19,726 bases of DNA from Acidobacteria bacterium AH-259-L09 (GTDB lineage: Bacteria; Acidobacteriota; UBA6911; RPQK01): positions 1 to 19,726 of the forward strand of contig JALLOL010000015.1 of assembly GCA_027717875.1 (NCBI GenBank). The letters are read 5' to 3'. The notes under the pieces are model-generated. The model saw nothing but the letters and a program-made list of their open reading frames with translations, did not search any database and was not told the DNA's origin. The translations under genes and the position numbers were made by a program. Shown here one piece after another: positions 1 through 7,142 of the stretch. The first letter of the stretch is position 1. Every line of letters starts with the position of its first letter.

Positions 1-386
1 CGCTTCCACTGGTCTTCGGTTACCGGCATAACAGAAAGACGAGGCAGCCTCACCAGCGGGAAATCGGCAAACTTTGCATCCGATTTGACCTCGGTTAAGG
101 ACACGGCCCGAGGAAGCTCTTGTTTGGCCTTCACGTTAACCACGACAAGCTTTGAATCCTTCCGTTCTGGATCGGGGTAAGGAGCAGAGATCACTTCAGC
201 AATTCCCACCAAAGCTCGCTCCTTTCCTGTGTGGTAAATAAAGGCCAGATCGCCCTTTTTCATATTGCGGATGTGCTTCAATGCGAGGTTATTGGAGACA
301 CCATCCCAGATAGTCTTCCCGTCCCTTTTCAAATCGTCGTAGGAGTAATCGGAAGGTTCGGTCTTAAGCAACCAATACTCAGACAT
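1..386 (-). CDS. EVE-domain protein, C-terminus cut by window edge
   Basis: Reading the minus strand from ATG at 386 gives 128 codons without a stop, running off the left edge. The start reads MSEYWLLKTEPSDYSYDDL, followed by a WDGVSNN segment and a KKGDLAFIYHTGKE segment. This is the classic opening of EVE-domain proteins (PUA-like fold, thymocyte nuclear protein 1 family). The family is usually about 140-155 residues, so only a short tail is missing. EVE domains are known as binders of modified bases or RNA; the exact role of this bacterial copy is not established. A purine-rich stretch (AAAGAG) just before the ATG may be the ribosome site. It lies downstream of the PHP-GT4-WecA genes on the same strand but is separated from them by the heptamer repeats, so it is probably unrelated to polysaccharide synthesis. 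Family call is firm; function is open. Confidence 0.9.
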   Translation of the reverse strand, partial: MSEYWLLKTEPSDYSYDDLKRDGKTIWDGVSNNLALKHIRNMKKGDLAFIYHTGKERALVGIAEVISAPYPDPERKDSKLVVVNVKAKQELPRAVSLTEVKSDAKFADFPLVRLPRLSVMPVTEDQWK

Positions 387-404
387 CACTCTTTCAGGTT
401 AAAC

Positions 405-454
405 GTTGAAAGTTGAAAAGTTGAAAGTTGAAAGTTGAAAGTTGGAAGTTGAAG
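405..454. repeat. Tandem heptamer array A (GTTGAAA)
   Basis: Seven consecutive units of GTTGAAA or close variants (one 8-base unit; GTTGGAA and GTTGAAG at the right end) fill this stretch. It lies in the roughly 200-base gap between the WecA-like stop and the EVE start. The array runs straight into the inverted repeat at 448-483. Confidence 0.85.
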
Positions 455-483
455 GTTAACTTTCGTAACTTTCAACCTTCAAC
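448..483. repeat. Inverted repeat / possible hairpin at the edge of heptamer array A
   Basis: GTTGAAGGTT (448-457) and AACCTTCAAC (474-483) are perfect 10-base inverted copies around a 16-base loop. The right arm contains the reverse complement of the array A unit, so the array itself can also pair with it in alternative registers. No T-tract follows on either strand, so it is not a typical rho-independent terminator, although it sits where a terminator of the minus-strand WecA operon would be expected. Confidence 0.7.
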
Positions 484-583
484 TCCTGTGACTCCTGACT
501 CCTGACTCCTAACTGCTGACTCCTGGCTCCTGACTCCTGACTCCTGTGACTCCTGACTCCTGGCTCCTGACTCCTGACTCCTA
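482..583. repeat. Tandem heptamer array B (ACTCCTG)
   Basis: Fourteen units of ACTCCTG or one-base variants (GCTCCTG twice, ACTCCTA twice, ACTGCTG once) follow each other, interrupted by an extra TG at 489-490 and again at 547-548. The array ends in CTCCTATTCC, the same ten bases that close array C at 686-695. It is noncoding and lies between the WecA-like stop and array A. Confidence 0.9.
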
Positions 584-593
584 TTCCCCTTCA

Positions 594-1796
594 TCACCCT
601 TCTGACTTTTCAATGTTCAGCTCCTGTGCATTCTGGATTCTGGATTCTGACTTCTGGATTCTGGATTCTGGATTCTGACTTCTGTCTCCTATTCCTTCAA
701 AGAGTGATTTCTGCTTCTTCTCGTACATATATTCTCGCTCCATTTCCCTGACCTGTGTTCCGAACAGGTTTAGCTCCTTAGCCAACAGTCCACCAACGAC
801 TCCGATCACCACAGTGACCACGGCAGCATACTCGTTGAGCTGGACAGTGAAAGCAAAAGCAATGATCCCCAACAGCACTGTGACGAAGTACAAGAGTAAA
901 ACGGCTTGTCTTTGGCTCAGGCCTAAATCGATCAGACGGTGGTGCAGGTGCTCCCGATCAGCCGTGGTCAATCCCCTTCCATTCACGTAGCGGCGCGTCA
1001 GGGCCAGAGCCGAATCAAAAATAGGAATTCCGAAAATGATCATGGGGATGACCAAAGAAGAAAGGGTAAAACTCTTCTGAAATCCGGTAGTCGACAGGCA
1101 TCCCAGAGTAAAGCCCAAGAACATACTTCCAGTATCCCCCAGAAAAACCTTAGCAGGGAACCGATTGTAGCGGAGAAAACCCAGCGTCGCTCCAGCCAGC
1201 GCAATGTAAAAATAAGTGACATCACCAGCCCTAATATTGACTGAGATCAGAAAGAGCGTCATCGAAGTAAAAAGGGCAATGCCACAAGCCAATCCATCCA
1301 ACCCATCAATGAGGTTCATGGCATTGGTGAGAAACACAATCCATAGAACCGAAAGAGGAAAGGCCAGTACTCCCAGGTCGAAGTAGTCCCGCATTTCTCC
1401 GACCAGGGGATTGCTGGCCAGCTCAAATTGTACTCCCATGGAGACTGCTATAACGGCTGCGATCAATTGACAGGCCAACTTTAGAAAAGGGTTCGCATTG
1501 CGGCTATCATCCCATAACCCGACGGCAATGATGACCAGGCTTCCAGCTACCATGCCCATCAAACTAGTGTTGGCGATCCTGGAAATATATACGTTGCCGG
1601 CAGCGCCTAACAGAAGTGAAATCGCTACGGAGAGAATAACCGCTACACCCCCTAGTCGAGGAACGGGAGTCTTGTGGACCTTTCTTTCCGTTGGAATGTC
1701 TACGGCACCAATCTTCCCTGCGATCTTTATGGAGAGCGGCGTCAGGAGACTGACCGAGCCCAGGGATACCACGAATAAGAAGAGATAAATGATCAT
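594..1796 (-). CDS. wecA: WecA/TagO-like undecaprenyl-phosphate sugar-1-phosphate transferase
   Basis: Polytopic membrane enzyme of the MraY/WecA glycosyltransferase-4 superfamily (400 aa). It is expected to move a HexNAc-1-phosphate (or similar) from a UDP-sugar to undecaprenyl phosphate at the inner membrane, the first step of lipid-linked polysaccharide assembly. Visible family motifs: RKVHKTPVPRLGG (38-50), the WDD pair (96-98), NLIDGLDGLA (161-170), LGDTGS (219-224) and the WecA-type HLHHRL (283-288). About ten hydrophobic segments alternate with short loops. The stop of the upstream GT4 gene (TAG, 1797-1799) directly abuts this ATG, so translation is likely coupled. Oddity: residues about 369-400 are a hydrophilic tail made by translation of heptamer array C, not part of the family core. 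The donor sugar cannot be read from sequence, so the symbol is a family label. Confidence 0.9.
   Translation of the reverse strand: MIIYLFLFVVSLGSVSLLTPLSIKIAGKIGAVDIPTERKVHKTPVPRLGGVAVILSVAISLLLGAAGNVYISRIANTSLMGMVAGSLVIIAVGLWDDSRNANPFLKLACQLIAAVIAVSMGVQFELASNPLVGEMRDYFDLGVLAFPLSVLWIVFLTNAMNLIDGLDGLACGIALFTSMTLFLISVNIRAGDVTYFYIALAGATLGFLRYNRFPAKVFLGDTGSMFLGFTLGCLSTTGFQKSFTLSSLVIPMIIFGIPIFDSALALTRRYVNGRGLTTADREHLHHRLIDLGLSQRQAVLLLYFVTVLLGIIAFAFTVQLNEYAAVVTVVIGVVGGLLAKELNLFGTQVREMEREYMYEKKQKSLFEGIGDRSQNPESRIQKSESRIQNAQELNIEKSEG
631..686. repeat. Tandem heptamer array C (TTCTGGA), inside the wecA-like 3' end
   Basis: Eight units of TTCTGGA, with TTCTGAC at the third and seventh place and TTCTGTC last, lie in uninterrupted period 7. 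On the minus strand they are read as coding sequence of the WecA-like gene. Because three heptamers make 21 bases, the translation shows a seven-residue repeat (PESRIQK, SESRIQN). The unit differs from arrays A and B although all three have period 7. Confidence 0.9.
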
Positions 1797-3053
1797 CTAA
1801 TTTCCGAGCTTTGATTCCTCTTTTTGGAGTTCCGGCCCAACTCGATAGAGGACCGTCCTGCTGCTTTGAGCTTGCGGATGCGGTCGATAAACTTCATGGA
1901 TCATTTCCACCATTTTCGCCGCCGAATGCTCTTTACGGACTCGCCGAGCGCCCTGCTCACCCATTTCTCTTCTAAGATTCGGGCGGGTGATGAGTCTCTC
2001 CAGCCGCTCCGCCAATACGTCCACGTCGCCAGGGGGAACCAGGTATCCGGTCACCTGATCCTCTACCAATTCCGTCAGGCCACCCACCCGAGTGGCGACG
2101 ACTGGTTTGCGCGCGGCCATGGCCTCCAGCACCACCCTTCCCATTCCCTCGTAGAAGGAAGGAAGAGCAGAAATGTCCAGGAGCGCCGTGATTTCGGGAA
2201 CATTAGACCAAAAGCCGGTGAAAATCACGGACGTCTCTATGTCTAAGCGCTTCACTTTTTCTTTGAGCTTCTGTTCCAGGTATCCTTCTCCGACGATCAA
2301 CAGCTTGACTCGGTGCCCACGATGGAGAAGCTGCTCAACGGCCTCCATCAATACCTCATGGCCTTTGCCATCCCAAAGTTTGGAAATCACACCAATCACC
2401 GTCTCCTCAGAGCCAATTCCCAACCTTTTTTTGAGCTCCGCTGGAACAGGCTGATTCCGAAATCTCTCCACCTCAATTCCGCTGTAAATCTTGACGAGCT
2501 TCTCTGGCGGAGCGATTCCCTCCCGCTGCGCCCAATCCATCATGGGCTGCGAGATGACGATCATCCGGTCACACCACCGTGCCGCTGCCCGCTCCAGGAC
2601 AATGAACAGACGGCGAAAAAGAAAGTTCTCCTCCTCGTGAAAGGCAAAGCCATGAACTGTGTGAATGATGACAGGGACTCGATTCTTTCGAGCGGTGAGT
2701 CGCCCCAGAAAACCTGCTTTCGAGTTGTGAGTATGAACGATATCAAATCTCTCTCGAGCCAGCAGGCGATCCAACTGCCAAAGTGCATGAAGGTCTTTCA
2801 AAGGCGCCAACTCGCTGACAAAGTTTCGGATCGGACAAAATTGCATGCCGGCACTACGAATCAGCTCCTGCAGCCTTCCTTCCGGCGCACAGGCCAGTGC
2901 CGGTTCGGCTCCGCAATCACGGGAGCCTTGCATAGTTAGAAAAGTGTTGATTCCAGAGCCACTGACAATGGGCAGGGTGTGCACATGTAAAATACGAAGC
3001 CCGGCTAGAGAAAATTTGTCCATCTGTCTTTTATTGTACTGAATTTGCCTCAT
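1797..3053 (-). CDS. Glycosyltransferase family 4, early chain extension
   Basis: GT-B fold retaining glycosyltransferase (418 aa), probably cytoplasmic and membrane-associated, adding a sugar to the lipid-linked acceptor. The N-terminal domain starts ILHVHTLPIVSGSG (about 21-34). HTHNSKAGFLGRLTA (107-121) and HTVHGFAFHEE are typical of the EpsD-like GT4 subgroup that often sits beside initiating transferases. The C-terminal domain shows GVISKLWDGKGH (221-232), VGEG (254-257) and the EX7E nucleotide-sugar motif (E302 to E310), followed by PVVATRVGGLTELV. The ATG overlaps the PHP-gene stop in ATGA, and its own stop abuts the WecA ATG, so it is the middle gene of a coupled three-gene set. A start at Met11 (MDKFSLAGLR) is also possible; the overlap favours the longer form. 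Donor and acceptor are unknown. Confidence 0.88.
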   Translation of the reverse strand: MRQIQYNKRQMDKFSLAGLRILHVHTLPIVSGSGINTFLTMQGSRDCGAEPALACAPEGRLQELIRSAGMQFCPIRNFVSELAPLKDLHALWQLDRLLARERFDIVHTHNSKAGFLGRLTARKNRVPVIIHTVHGFAFHEEENFLFRRLFIVLERAAARWCDRMIVISQPMMDWAQREGIAPPEKLVKIYSGIEVERFRNQPVPAELKKRLGIGSEETVIGVISKLWDGKGHEVLMEAVEQLLHRGHRVKLLIVGEGYLEQKLKEKVKRLDIETSVIFTGFWSNVPEITALLDISALPSFYEGMGRVVLEAMAARKPVVATRVGGLTELVEDQVTGYLVPPGDVDVLAERLERLITRPNLRREMGEQGARRVRKEHSAAKMVEMIHEVYRPHPQAQSSRTVLYRVGPELQKEESKLGN

Positions 3054-4615
3054 CCGGGGGCATTTGCTGGCTTGATAATTCTCACAAAAACCGGATTCGA
3101 CAACACTTGGTAAACTCGCTCGTACACGGCTCTAAGCCGAAAGTAGTGTGGGCCAGATGGGAGCTGCTGCTCAAGAGTGATCCGAATGGGAAGAGGCTGC
3201 TCGATCTGCTGCACGACTTCCCCATTGCTGATCAGTGCGAGCTGGAAAGCCTGGTTCTTTTCAGGGGCTTCACGGAGCCAGTCCAGGTGAATGTGCACTC
3301 TCACAGGCGATTGTCCCTCGGCTTCACCTCCTTGAATTGTTCTCGCTCCGTCATCAGTCTCCACACTGAAATCATGCAAGCGAAGCTTCTCGTCCAGCTC
3401 CTGAAAAGTTGCGTAGCCGTGTCCGCCGCGCAGTGCTTCAAGGACGGCCGCTTCTGACTTCTCCGAAGCCAGCAGAATTGTTTGTCCTCCATCGAGGTCG
3501 TACCAGCGTCCTCGGTTGTCCTTCAAGTAATGAAAATCGATCCCGGTGATGACATAAGGAGGTGTACTCCGCGAACCATTGAGATATCGCACCAAGGCAA
3601 GATCCCACGCTTCCCCGGGCAAAGTTGCCGTGATCCGGTCACCGTAAATCCCTTCAAAGCCGTGGTACCCATCAGTCAAAAGAAGATCCTCGGGATGGGG
3701 CCGGCTAACCATTCGCGCTCCGCCCACTTCCACATCTGCATAACGAGCTTCGGGATAACTCCAATAAATGACGCCCCCTTTATCGAGCACATAGTCGATC
3801 AGGCGCTGGTAGGCGCGCACATCGTGACCACCTAAGTAAGGGTTGGAAAGCCTTCCAAAGGGATAGTTGTTCCAAGCAAGCAGCAAGGCCGAGAGCATCA
3901 AAACAGTACCGAATATCCAGCGACGTTCGTGCCGGTAAATTGTGTAGTACTGTAATTGAATTTTCCTTCGCCGTTTCACGAGCAGCAGGCCTACACTGGC
4001 GAAGAACATCAACAGGGGAGCTGCACTCAGCGTCCAATCTTTGGGAGTATTCTCCCAGGTGGCGTTCCCGATGACCGGCAGGTTTTCAATCTGCTCTTTG
4101 GTGAGCCCCAGGACGGTGAAATGGCGATCAAAATCGTAGAGTGTTAATCCAGTCCACGGCTTCCCCTCCCAGTAGTAATAGGGAGTGACCTCCACTCCGG
4201 GAACAATGACCAGGTCGGGAAACTCCCTTTGAGCCTCTTCGACAGCCGCCAAGTAATTCTTTACGCCATAATCCCGCACCCCCAGACGGACCACCTTGTT
4301 GATTCCCTCAAAGCCAATTCGATCCAGCGGCCAGATGCCGTAGGTGATGGAAGTCAAAAAAGAATCGGTGAGAACGAGGACATCGATGTTGCGCTCCTTC
4401 GCCAATCGCGCCAGTTCCATTACTTCATACTGACCGTTGCTGAAGGTGGAATGGACATGGATGGCAGCCGCGAACTGCTTCAGATCCGTCTCTGCCGCCA
4501 TTTCTGTGCAGAAACAGCTGACTACCAGAAAAAAGACATGGGAGAGAACATCTCGTTTTAATCTGGACACTTTACTTAATTGTACGACGGATCGAGTGCT
4601 AATAAGAATTTCCAT
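3050..4615 (-). CDS. Membrane-anchored PHP-family metallohydrolase
   Basis: The reading frame is open from a GTG at 4693, but the more credible starts are ATG at 4615 (521 aa) or GTG at 4570, which puts a signal-peptide-like LSHVFFLVVSCFCTEMAA near the N-terminus. Residue numbers count from the 4693 codon. PHP signatures: AAIHVHSTFSNG (H79, H81), LTDS (D110), PGVEVTPY (E168), HFTVLGL (H190) and late GIDFHY. Two hydrophobic segments (about 221-239 and 258-275) enclose a basic loop (KRRRK...RHERR), a positive-inside hairpin in the middle of the PHP region. This predicts both flanking halves outside the cytoplasm. PHP proteins are metal-dependent phosphoesterases, and some in polysaccharide loci are tyrosine phosphatases (CpsB type), but this topology does not fit a cytoplasmic kinase partner. 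The substrate is unknown. First gene of the minus-strand set. Confidence 0.8.
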   Translation of the reverse strand: MEILISTRSVVQLSKVSRLKRDVLSHVFFLVVSCFCTEMAAETDLKQFAAAIHVHSTFSNGQYEVMELARLAKERNIDVLVLTDSFLTSITYGIWPLDRIGFEGINKVVRLGVRDYGVKNYLAAVEEAQREFPDLVIVPGVEVTPYYYWEGKPWTGLTLYDFDRHFTVLGLTKEQIENLPVIGNATWENTPKDWTLSAAPLLMFFASVGLLLVKRRRKIQLQYYTIYRHERRWIFGTVLMLSALLLAWNNYPFGRLSNPYLGGHDVRAYQRLIDYVLDKGGVIYWSYPEARYADVEVGGARMVSRPHPEDLLLTDGYHGFEGIYGDRITATLPGEAWDLALVRYLNGSRSTPPYVITGIDFHYLKDNRGRWYDLDGGQTILLASEKSEAAVLEALRGGHGYATFQELDEKLRLHDFSVETDDGARTIQGGEAEGQSPVRVHIHLDWLREAPEKNQAFQLALISNGEVVQQIEQPLPIRITLEQQLPSGPHYFRLRAVYERVYQVLSNPVFVRIIKPANAPG

Positions 4616-4677
4616 CGGGTTTTCATTGAGTCTGGCGGGGGTGTGCTGCTCTCCGAATTCAGTATGCCCAGAAGGGT

Positions 4678-4701
4678 GGCCCCCGCGCCGCACGTGGGGC
4701 C
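4678..4701. other. GC-rich inverted repeat in divergent intergenic region
   Basis: GGCCCC (4678-4683) and GGGGCC (4696-4701) can pair around a 12-base loop. No T-run follows. It lies between the divergent PHP gene and the acyl module, upstream of the likely PHP starts. A structural or regulatory role is possible but unproven. Confidence 0.35.
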
Positions 4702-4732
4702 GCCAAAGCTACTGTCCTGGAGCGCCCCGTCC

Positions 4733-4762
4733 TTGACAAACCGCTGCTTCACGGCCTATTCT
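4733..4762 (+). promoter_or_regulatory. Candidate sigma70-type promoter of the acyl module
   Basis: TTGACA (4733-4738) matches the -35 consensus exactly. An 18-base spacer leads to TATTCT (4757-4762), a 4/6 match to the -10 box. It points toward the GNAT gene about 130 bases downstream and lies in the only sizeable gap before the plus-strand module. The rest of the 4616-4892 gap holds purine-rich GAGGG motifs and nothing else I recognise. Judged from sequence only. Confidence 0.4.
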
Positions 4763-4892
4763 GATTTATAGCGGCCAGTTCTCCCATCTCCGTTATTCAT
4801 TCGCGGGGCGGCCGAAGGTTGCCTACGTCGCTTTTTCTACTTCCCGCTCCCCGAACGAGGGTCCGAGGGAGGGGGTCGAGATATCGAAGGGA

Positions 4893-5504
4893 ATGGGGCC
4901 TATGTCCCCCGGCAGGGTTGATCTCAAGAACCATAAATTGCTGACAGGACGGATGGTCAGGCTGCGAGAGGTGTCGTTCGATGATATTGATGACATCATC
5001 ACGTGGAGAAATGATCCGGAGCTCGGGAGATACTTGAACGCTTTCGAAAAACTGACCCATCAAATGCAATACGATTTTTTAAAACACTATTTTGAAAAAT
5101 CAGACGAATACTACTTTGTGGCCGAAACCCTGAGGACGAAGCAGAAGGTAGGGGCGATTTCCGTCTATCATATCGATCCAAGGGAAAAACGGGCAGAATT
5201 CGGACGACTCGTCATGCCCGAACAATATCGCATTTTCGCTTTTGAGGTCGCCTTTCTTGGCTTGAGATTTGCTTTTGAGGTTTTGGGGCTGGACAAAGTT
5301 TTTGGTTACGCCGTGGAAGAAAACGAAAGGGTGCTAAAGTTCGATTTGAGTCTTGGTTTACAAAGGATCCGCACCTTGCCCCAATACTGGCACAATCCAA
5401 GAGACGGCAGGAAATACGATATGATCCTGTTGGAAATGGGGAAGGAGGAGTACCTGAAAACGAAAAAGAGGTACGAGGCCCTATTGGGAGGAGGACATGC
5501 CTGA
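4893..5504 (+). CDS. GNAT-family N-acyltransferase (PseH/RimL-like)
   Basis: Single-domain GNAT protein of 203 aa. The core starts near LLTGRMVRLREVSFDDIDD (16-34), with W38-R39-N40 followed by DPEL as in RimL and PseH-type enzymes, and a C-terminal half LGLDKVFGYAVEENERVL typical of the GNAT beta5/alpha4 region. Family members acylate amines, including nucleotide-linked amino sugars (PseH). The acetyl-CoA pyrophosphate loop, normally R/Q-x-x-G-x-G/A, reads R113-I-F-A116-F-E118, so its glycines are missing. As first gene of an ACP/ketosynthase module, with 3-amino-sugar genes nearby, it may use an acyl-ACP donor to N-acylate a dTDP-amino sugar; that is inference. Starts at 4902 or 4953 (Met21, preceded by AGGA) are also possible. 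It overlaps the ACP gene by 8 bases. Family is firm, donor and acceptor inferred. Confidence 0.85.
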   Translation: MGPMSPGRVDLKNHKLLTGRMVRLREVSFDDIDDIITWRNDPELGRYLNAFEKLTHQMQYDFLKHYFEKSDEYYFVAETLRTKQKVGAISVYHIDPREKRAEFGRLVMPEQYRIFAFEVAFLGLRFAFEVLGLDKVFGYAVEENERVLKFDLSLGLQRIRTLPQYWHNPRDGRKYDMILLEMGKEEYLKTKKRYEALLGGGHA

Positions 5505-5805
5505 TAGGAAGAAGATCCTGGAGCTCATTTTCCAAGCCGTCGAAGAGTTGAATGCGCGATTGCCGGAGGAGGAGCGGCTGGAAAAATCTAAGGACACCCC
5601 CCTGACCGGCAAATCAGCGAAGTTGGATTCATTGAAGCTTGTCGGCCTGATCGTGGCGGCAGAACAAAAAATTCAAGAAGAGTTCAATGCCATAATAACG
5701 ATCGCCAATGAGCGGGCCCTGGCCCAGAAAAATAGCCCTTTCCGGACCGTTGGAACGCTCGCGGATTACATTTTGATGCTTGTGCAAGAGAATGCAAAGG
5801 CCTAA
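5497..5805 (+). CDS. Acyl carrier protein, dedicated
   Basis: Small acidic, helix-rich protein (102 aa). The sequence LDSLKLVGLIVAAEQKI places Ser45 in the DSL motif where 4'-phosphopantetheine is attached, followed by the conserved helix II. Later hydrophobic residues (TVGTLADYILMLV) fit the last ACP helix. It is slightly longer than the usual 75-85 residues because of an extended N-terminus and loop, and it lacks the glycine usually found two residues before the DSL Asp. A GGAGGAGG ribosome site lies just before its ATG, inside the end of the GNAT gene, suggesting strong translation. Its place among a ketosynthase, a ketoreductase and an acyl ligase suggests it carries the growing acyl chain for this module rather than serving bulk fatty-acid synthesis. 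Confidence 0.85.
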   Translation: MPDRKKILELIFQAVEELNARLPEEERLEKSKDTPLTGKSAKLDSLKLVGLIVAAEQKIQEEFNAIITIANERALAQKNSPFRTVGTLADYILMLVQENAKA

Positions 5806-6502
5806 AGACAAAGTCATTTTAATTACGGGGACCAGAAAAGGGATCGGAAGATATTTGGCTGAATATTATGTTGAGAAGGGGTTGCAGGTGATCGGGTGCA
5901 GCCGCTTGCCCGTGGATTTTCCATGGGGCAATTACCGGCATTTCTGCCTGGATATTTCAGATGAATCCAAGGTGAAGAAGATGTTCGCTGAGATCCGCAA
6001 AACCTACCGCCGCCTGGATGTCCTGATCAACAACGCGGCCGTCGACTTGGCGTCCAATCCCGTCTTGCTGGTGCCCTACCGGTCGGCGCTTCGAACCATT
6101 GAAATCAATTTCCTTGGAACATTTTTGATGTCGCGTGAGGCGGCAAAAATAATGATGAAGAATGGTTACGGCCGAATCATCAATGTGAGTTCAATGGACG
6201 TCAAACACGAGTCCAAGGGAAAGGCGATCTATACCGCTTCGAAGTCTGCCGTCCTTTCCTTAACGAGGGTGATGGCAAAGGAGGTTTATTCGTACGGTAT
6301 CACGTGCAACGTGATCGCCCCCTCTGCCATCAAAAGTGACCTGTCGGATGCCATCGAGCGGGACATTTTGCGATCCATACTGAACCGGAATGCCATTCCG
6401 ACGATGGGTAAGATGGAGGATGTGAGCAACGCCATTGATTGGCTTCTCCGACCGGAGAGCAATGCGATCACGAGCCAGGTGATTTACTTGGGAGGGGCTT
6501 GA
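5792..6502 (+). CDS. SDR oxidoreductase, FabG-like 3-ketoacyl-ACP reductase
   Basis: Classical short-chain dehydrogenase (236 aa from ATG 5792). It has the nucleotide-binding TGTRKGIG (13-20), NNAA (80-83) and the catalytic set S134, Y147 and K151 (YTASK), with GYGRIINVSS before the serine and NVIAPSAIKSD after it. The ending SQVIYLGGA resembles the FabG C-terminus. Expected reaction: NAD(P)H-dependent reduction of a 3-ketoacyl thioester to the 3-hydroxyacyl form in the cytoplasm. The ATG lies 14 bases inside the end of the ACP gene, so the two are translationally linked; the frame is open further up to a TTG at 5780, which is a less likely start. The neighbouring ACP and KAS III-like genes support an acyl-ACP substrate, though SDRs of this type also reduce sugars and other ketones. 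Confidence 0.85.
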   Translation: MQRPKDKVILITGTRKGIGRYLAEYYVEKGLQVIGCSRLPVDFPWGNYRHFCLDISDESKVKKMFAEIRKTYRRLDVLINNAAVDLASNPVLLVPYRSALRTIEINFLGTFLMSREAAKIMMKNGYGRIINVSSMDVKHESKGKAIYTASKSAVLSLTRVMAKEVYSYGITCNVIAPSAIKSDLSDAIERDILRSILNRNAIPTMGKMEDVSNAIDWLLRPESNAITSQVIYLGGA

Positions 6503-6506
6503 TTTT

Positions 6507-7142
6507 GTGATCCACATCGAGAAGTTCGTAAACGGGAAATGGTCAGAGAACTGCTACGCGGTCCACGACGCAGAGGGCCATTGTGTCATCATCGATCCCG
6601 GCGACGCACCGGAGCGCATTGCGGGGTTTGTCGAAGACAGACGGCTTCGCCCTTTGGCCATTCTCAACACCCACGCCCATCACGATCACATCGGGGCCGT
6701 CGAGGCGCTGAAAAGGAAATTTGGGGCGCCTTTCTACCTGCACTCTAAGGATCTGGCGCTGTTGGGCCATGCCAATCTATACCGCGCCCTCTTTGACGGG
6801 GACACCCCGATACTCCTTCCCAGCGTGGACTGTTTTGTAGACCGGATTGAAACGCCCATTCGCAAGGGTGAGCTGTCCATCGATGTCCTTTGGACCCCGG
6901 GACATACCCCGGGCGGCGTTTGTTTTTTGATCGAGGATGCCCTCTTTAGCGGGGATACCCTCCTTCACGGAAAGATCGGGCGTGTGGACCTTCCCGGCGG
7001 GGATGGGGAGGATTTGTGCGTTTCGTTGAAAAAATTGAAGGACTTGCCACCTGAAACCAGGGTCTATCCCGGGCACGGGGACACCACCACCATGGGGGAT
7101 GAATTGAAGCACAATCAGGCTTTCCTGAGGGCCCTGCAATGA
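6507..7142 (+). CDS. MBL-fold metallohydrolase (glyoxalase II-like, possible thioesterase)
   Basis: Metallo-beta-lactamase-fold protein (211 aa) with a full metal site: THAHHDH (H56, H58, D60, H61), PGHTPGG (H133), SGD (D150) and PGHG (H190). The segment GRVDLPGGDGEDL is typical of the small glyoxalase II/YcbL-like branch, whose members hydrolyse thioesters. The start is a GTG four bases after the SDR stop; its own stop overlaps the KAS III ATG in ATGA. In an acyl-ACP module a thioesterase could clear misloaded chains or release product, similar in position to the MBL-fold PqsE near ketosynthase genes in Pseudomonas. No sequence feature proves this, and a general detoxifying hydrolase remains possible. 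Confidence 0.85.
   Translation: MIHIEKFVNGKWSENCYAVHDAEGHCVIIDPGDAPERIAGFVEDRRLRPLAILNTHAHHDHIGAVEALKRKFGAPFYLHSKDLALLGHANLYRALFDGDTPILLPSVDCFVDRIETPIRKGELSIDVLWTPGHTPGGVCFLIEDALFSGDTLLHGKIGRVDLPGGDGEDLCVSLKKLKDLPPETRVYPGHGDTTTMGDELKHNQAFLRALQ

Noticed and set aside
448..483. Rho-independent terminator of the WecA operon
   Set aside because: The inverted repeat is AT-rich and no T-tract follows on the minus strand; it is better explained by the repeat array meeting its own inverse.
405..686. CRISPR array
   Set aside because: Units are 7 bases with no spacers between them and several unrelated unit sequences; this is simple tandem repetition.
939..1244. Plus-strand 101-aa ORF antisense to the WecA-like gene
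   Set aside because: Lies wholly opposite conserved WecA motifs and has no recognisable domain or ribosome site.
6539..6748. Arg-rich 69-aa ORF inside the MBL gene
   Set aside because: Frame-shifted reading of a clearly conserved metallohydrolase; composition reflects the G+C-rich codons of the real frame.
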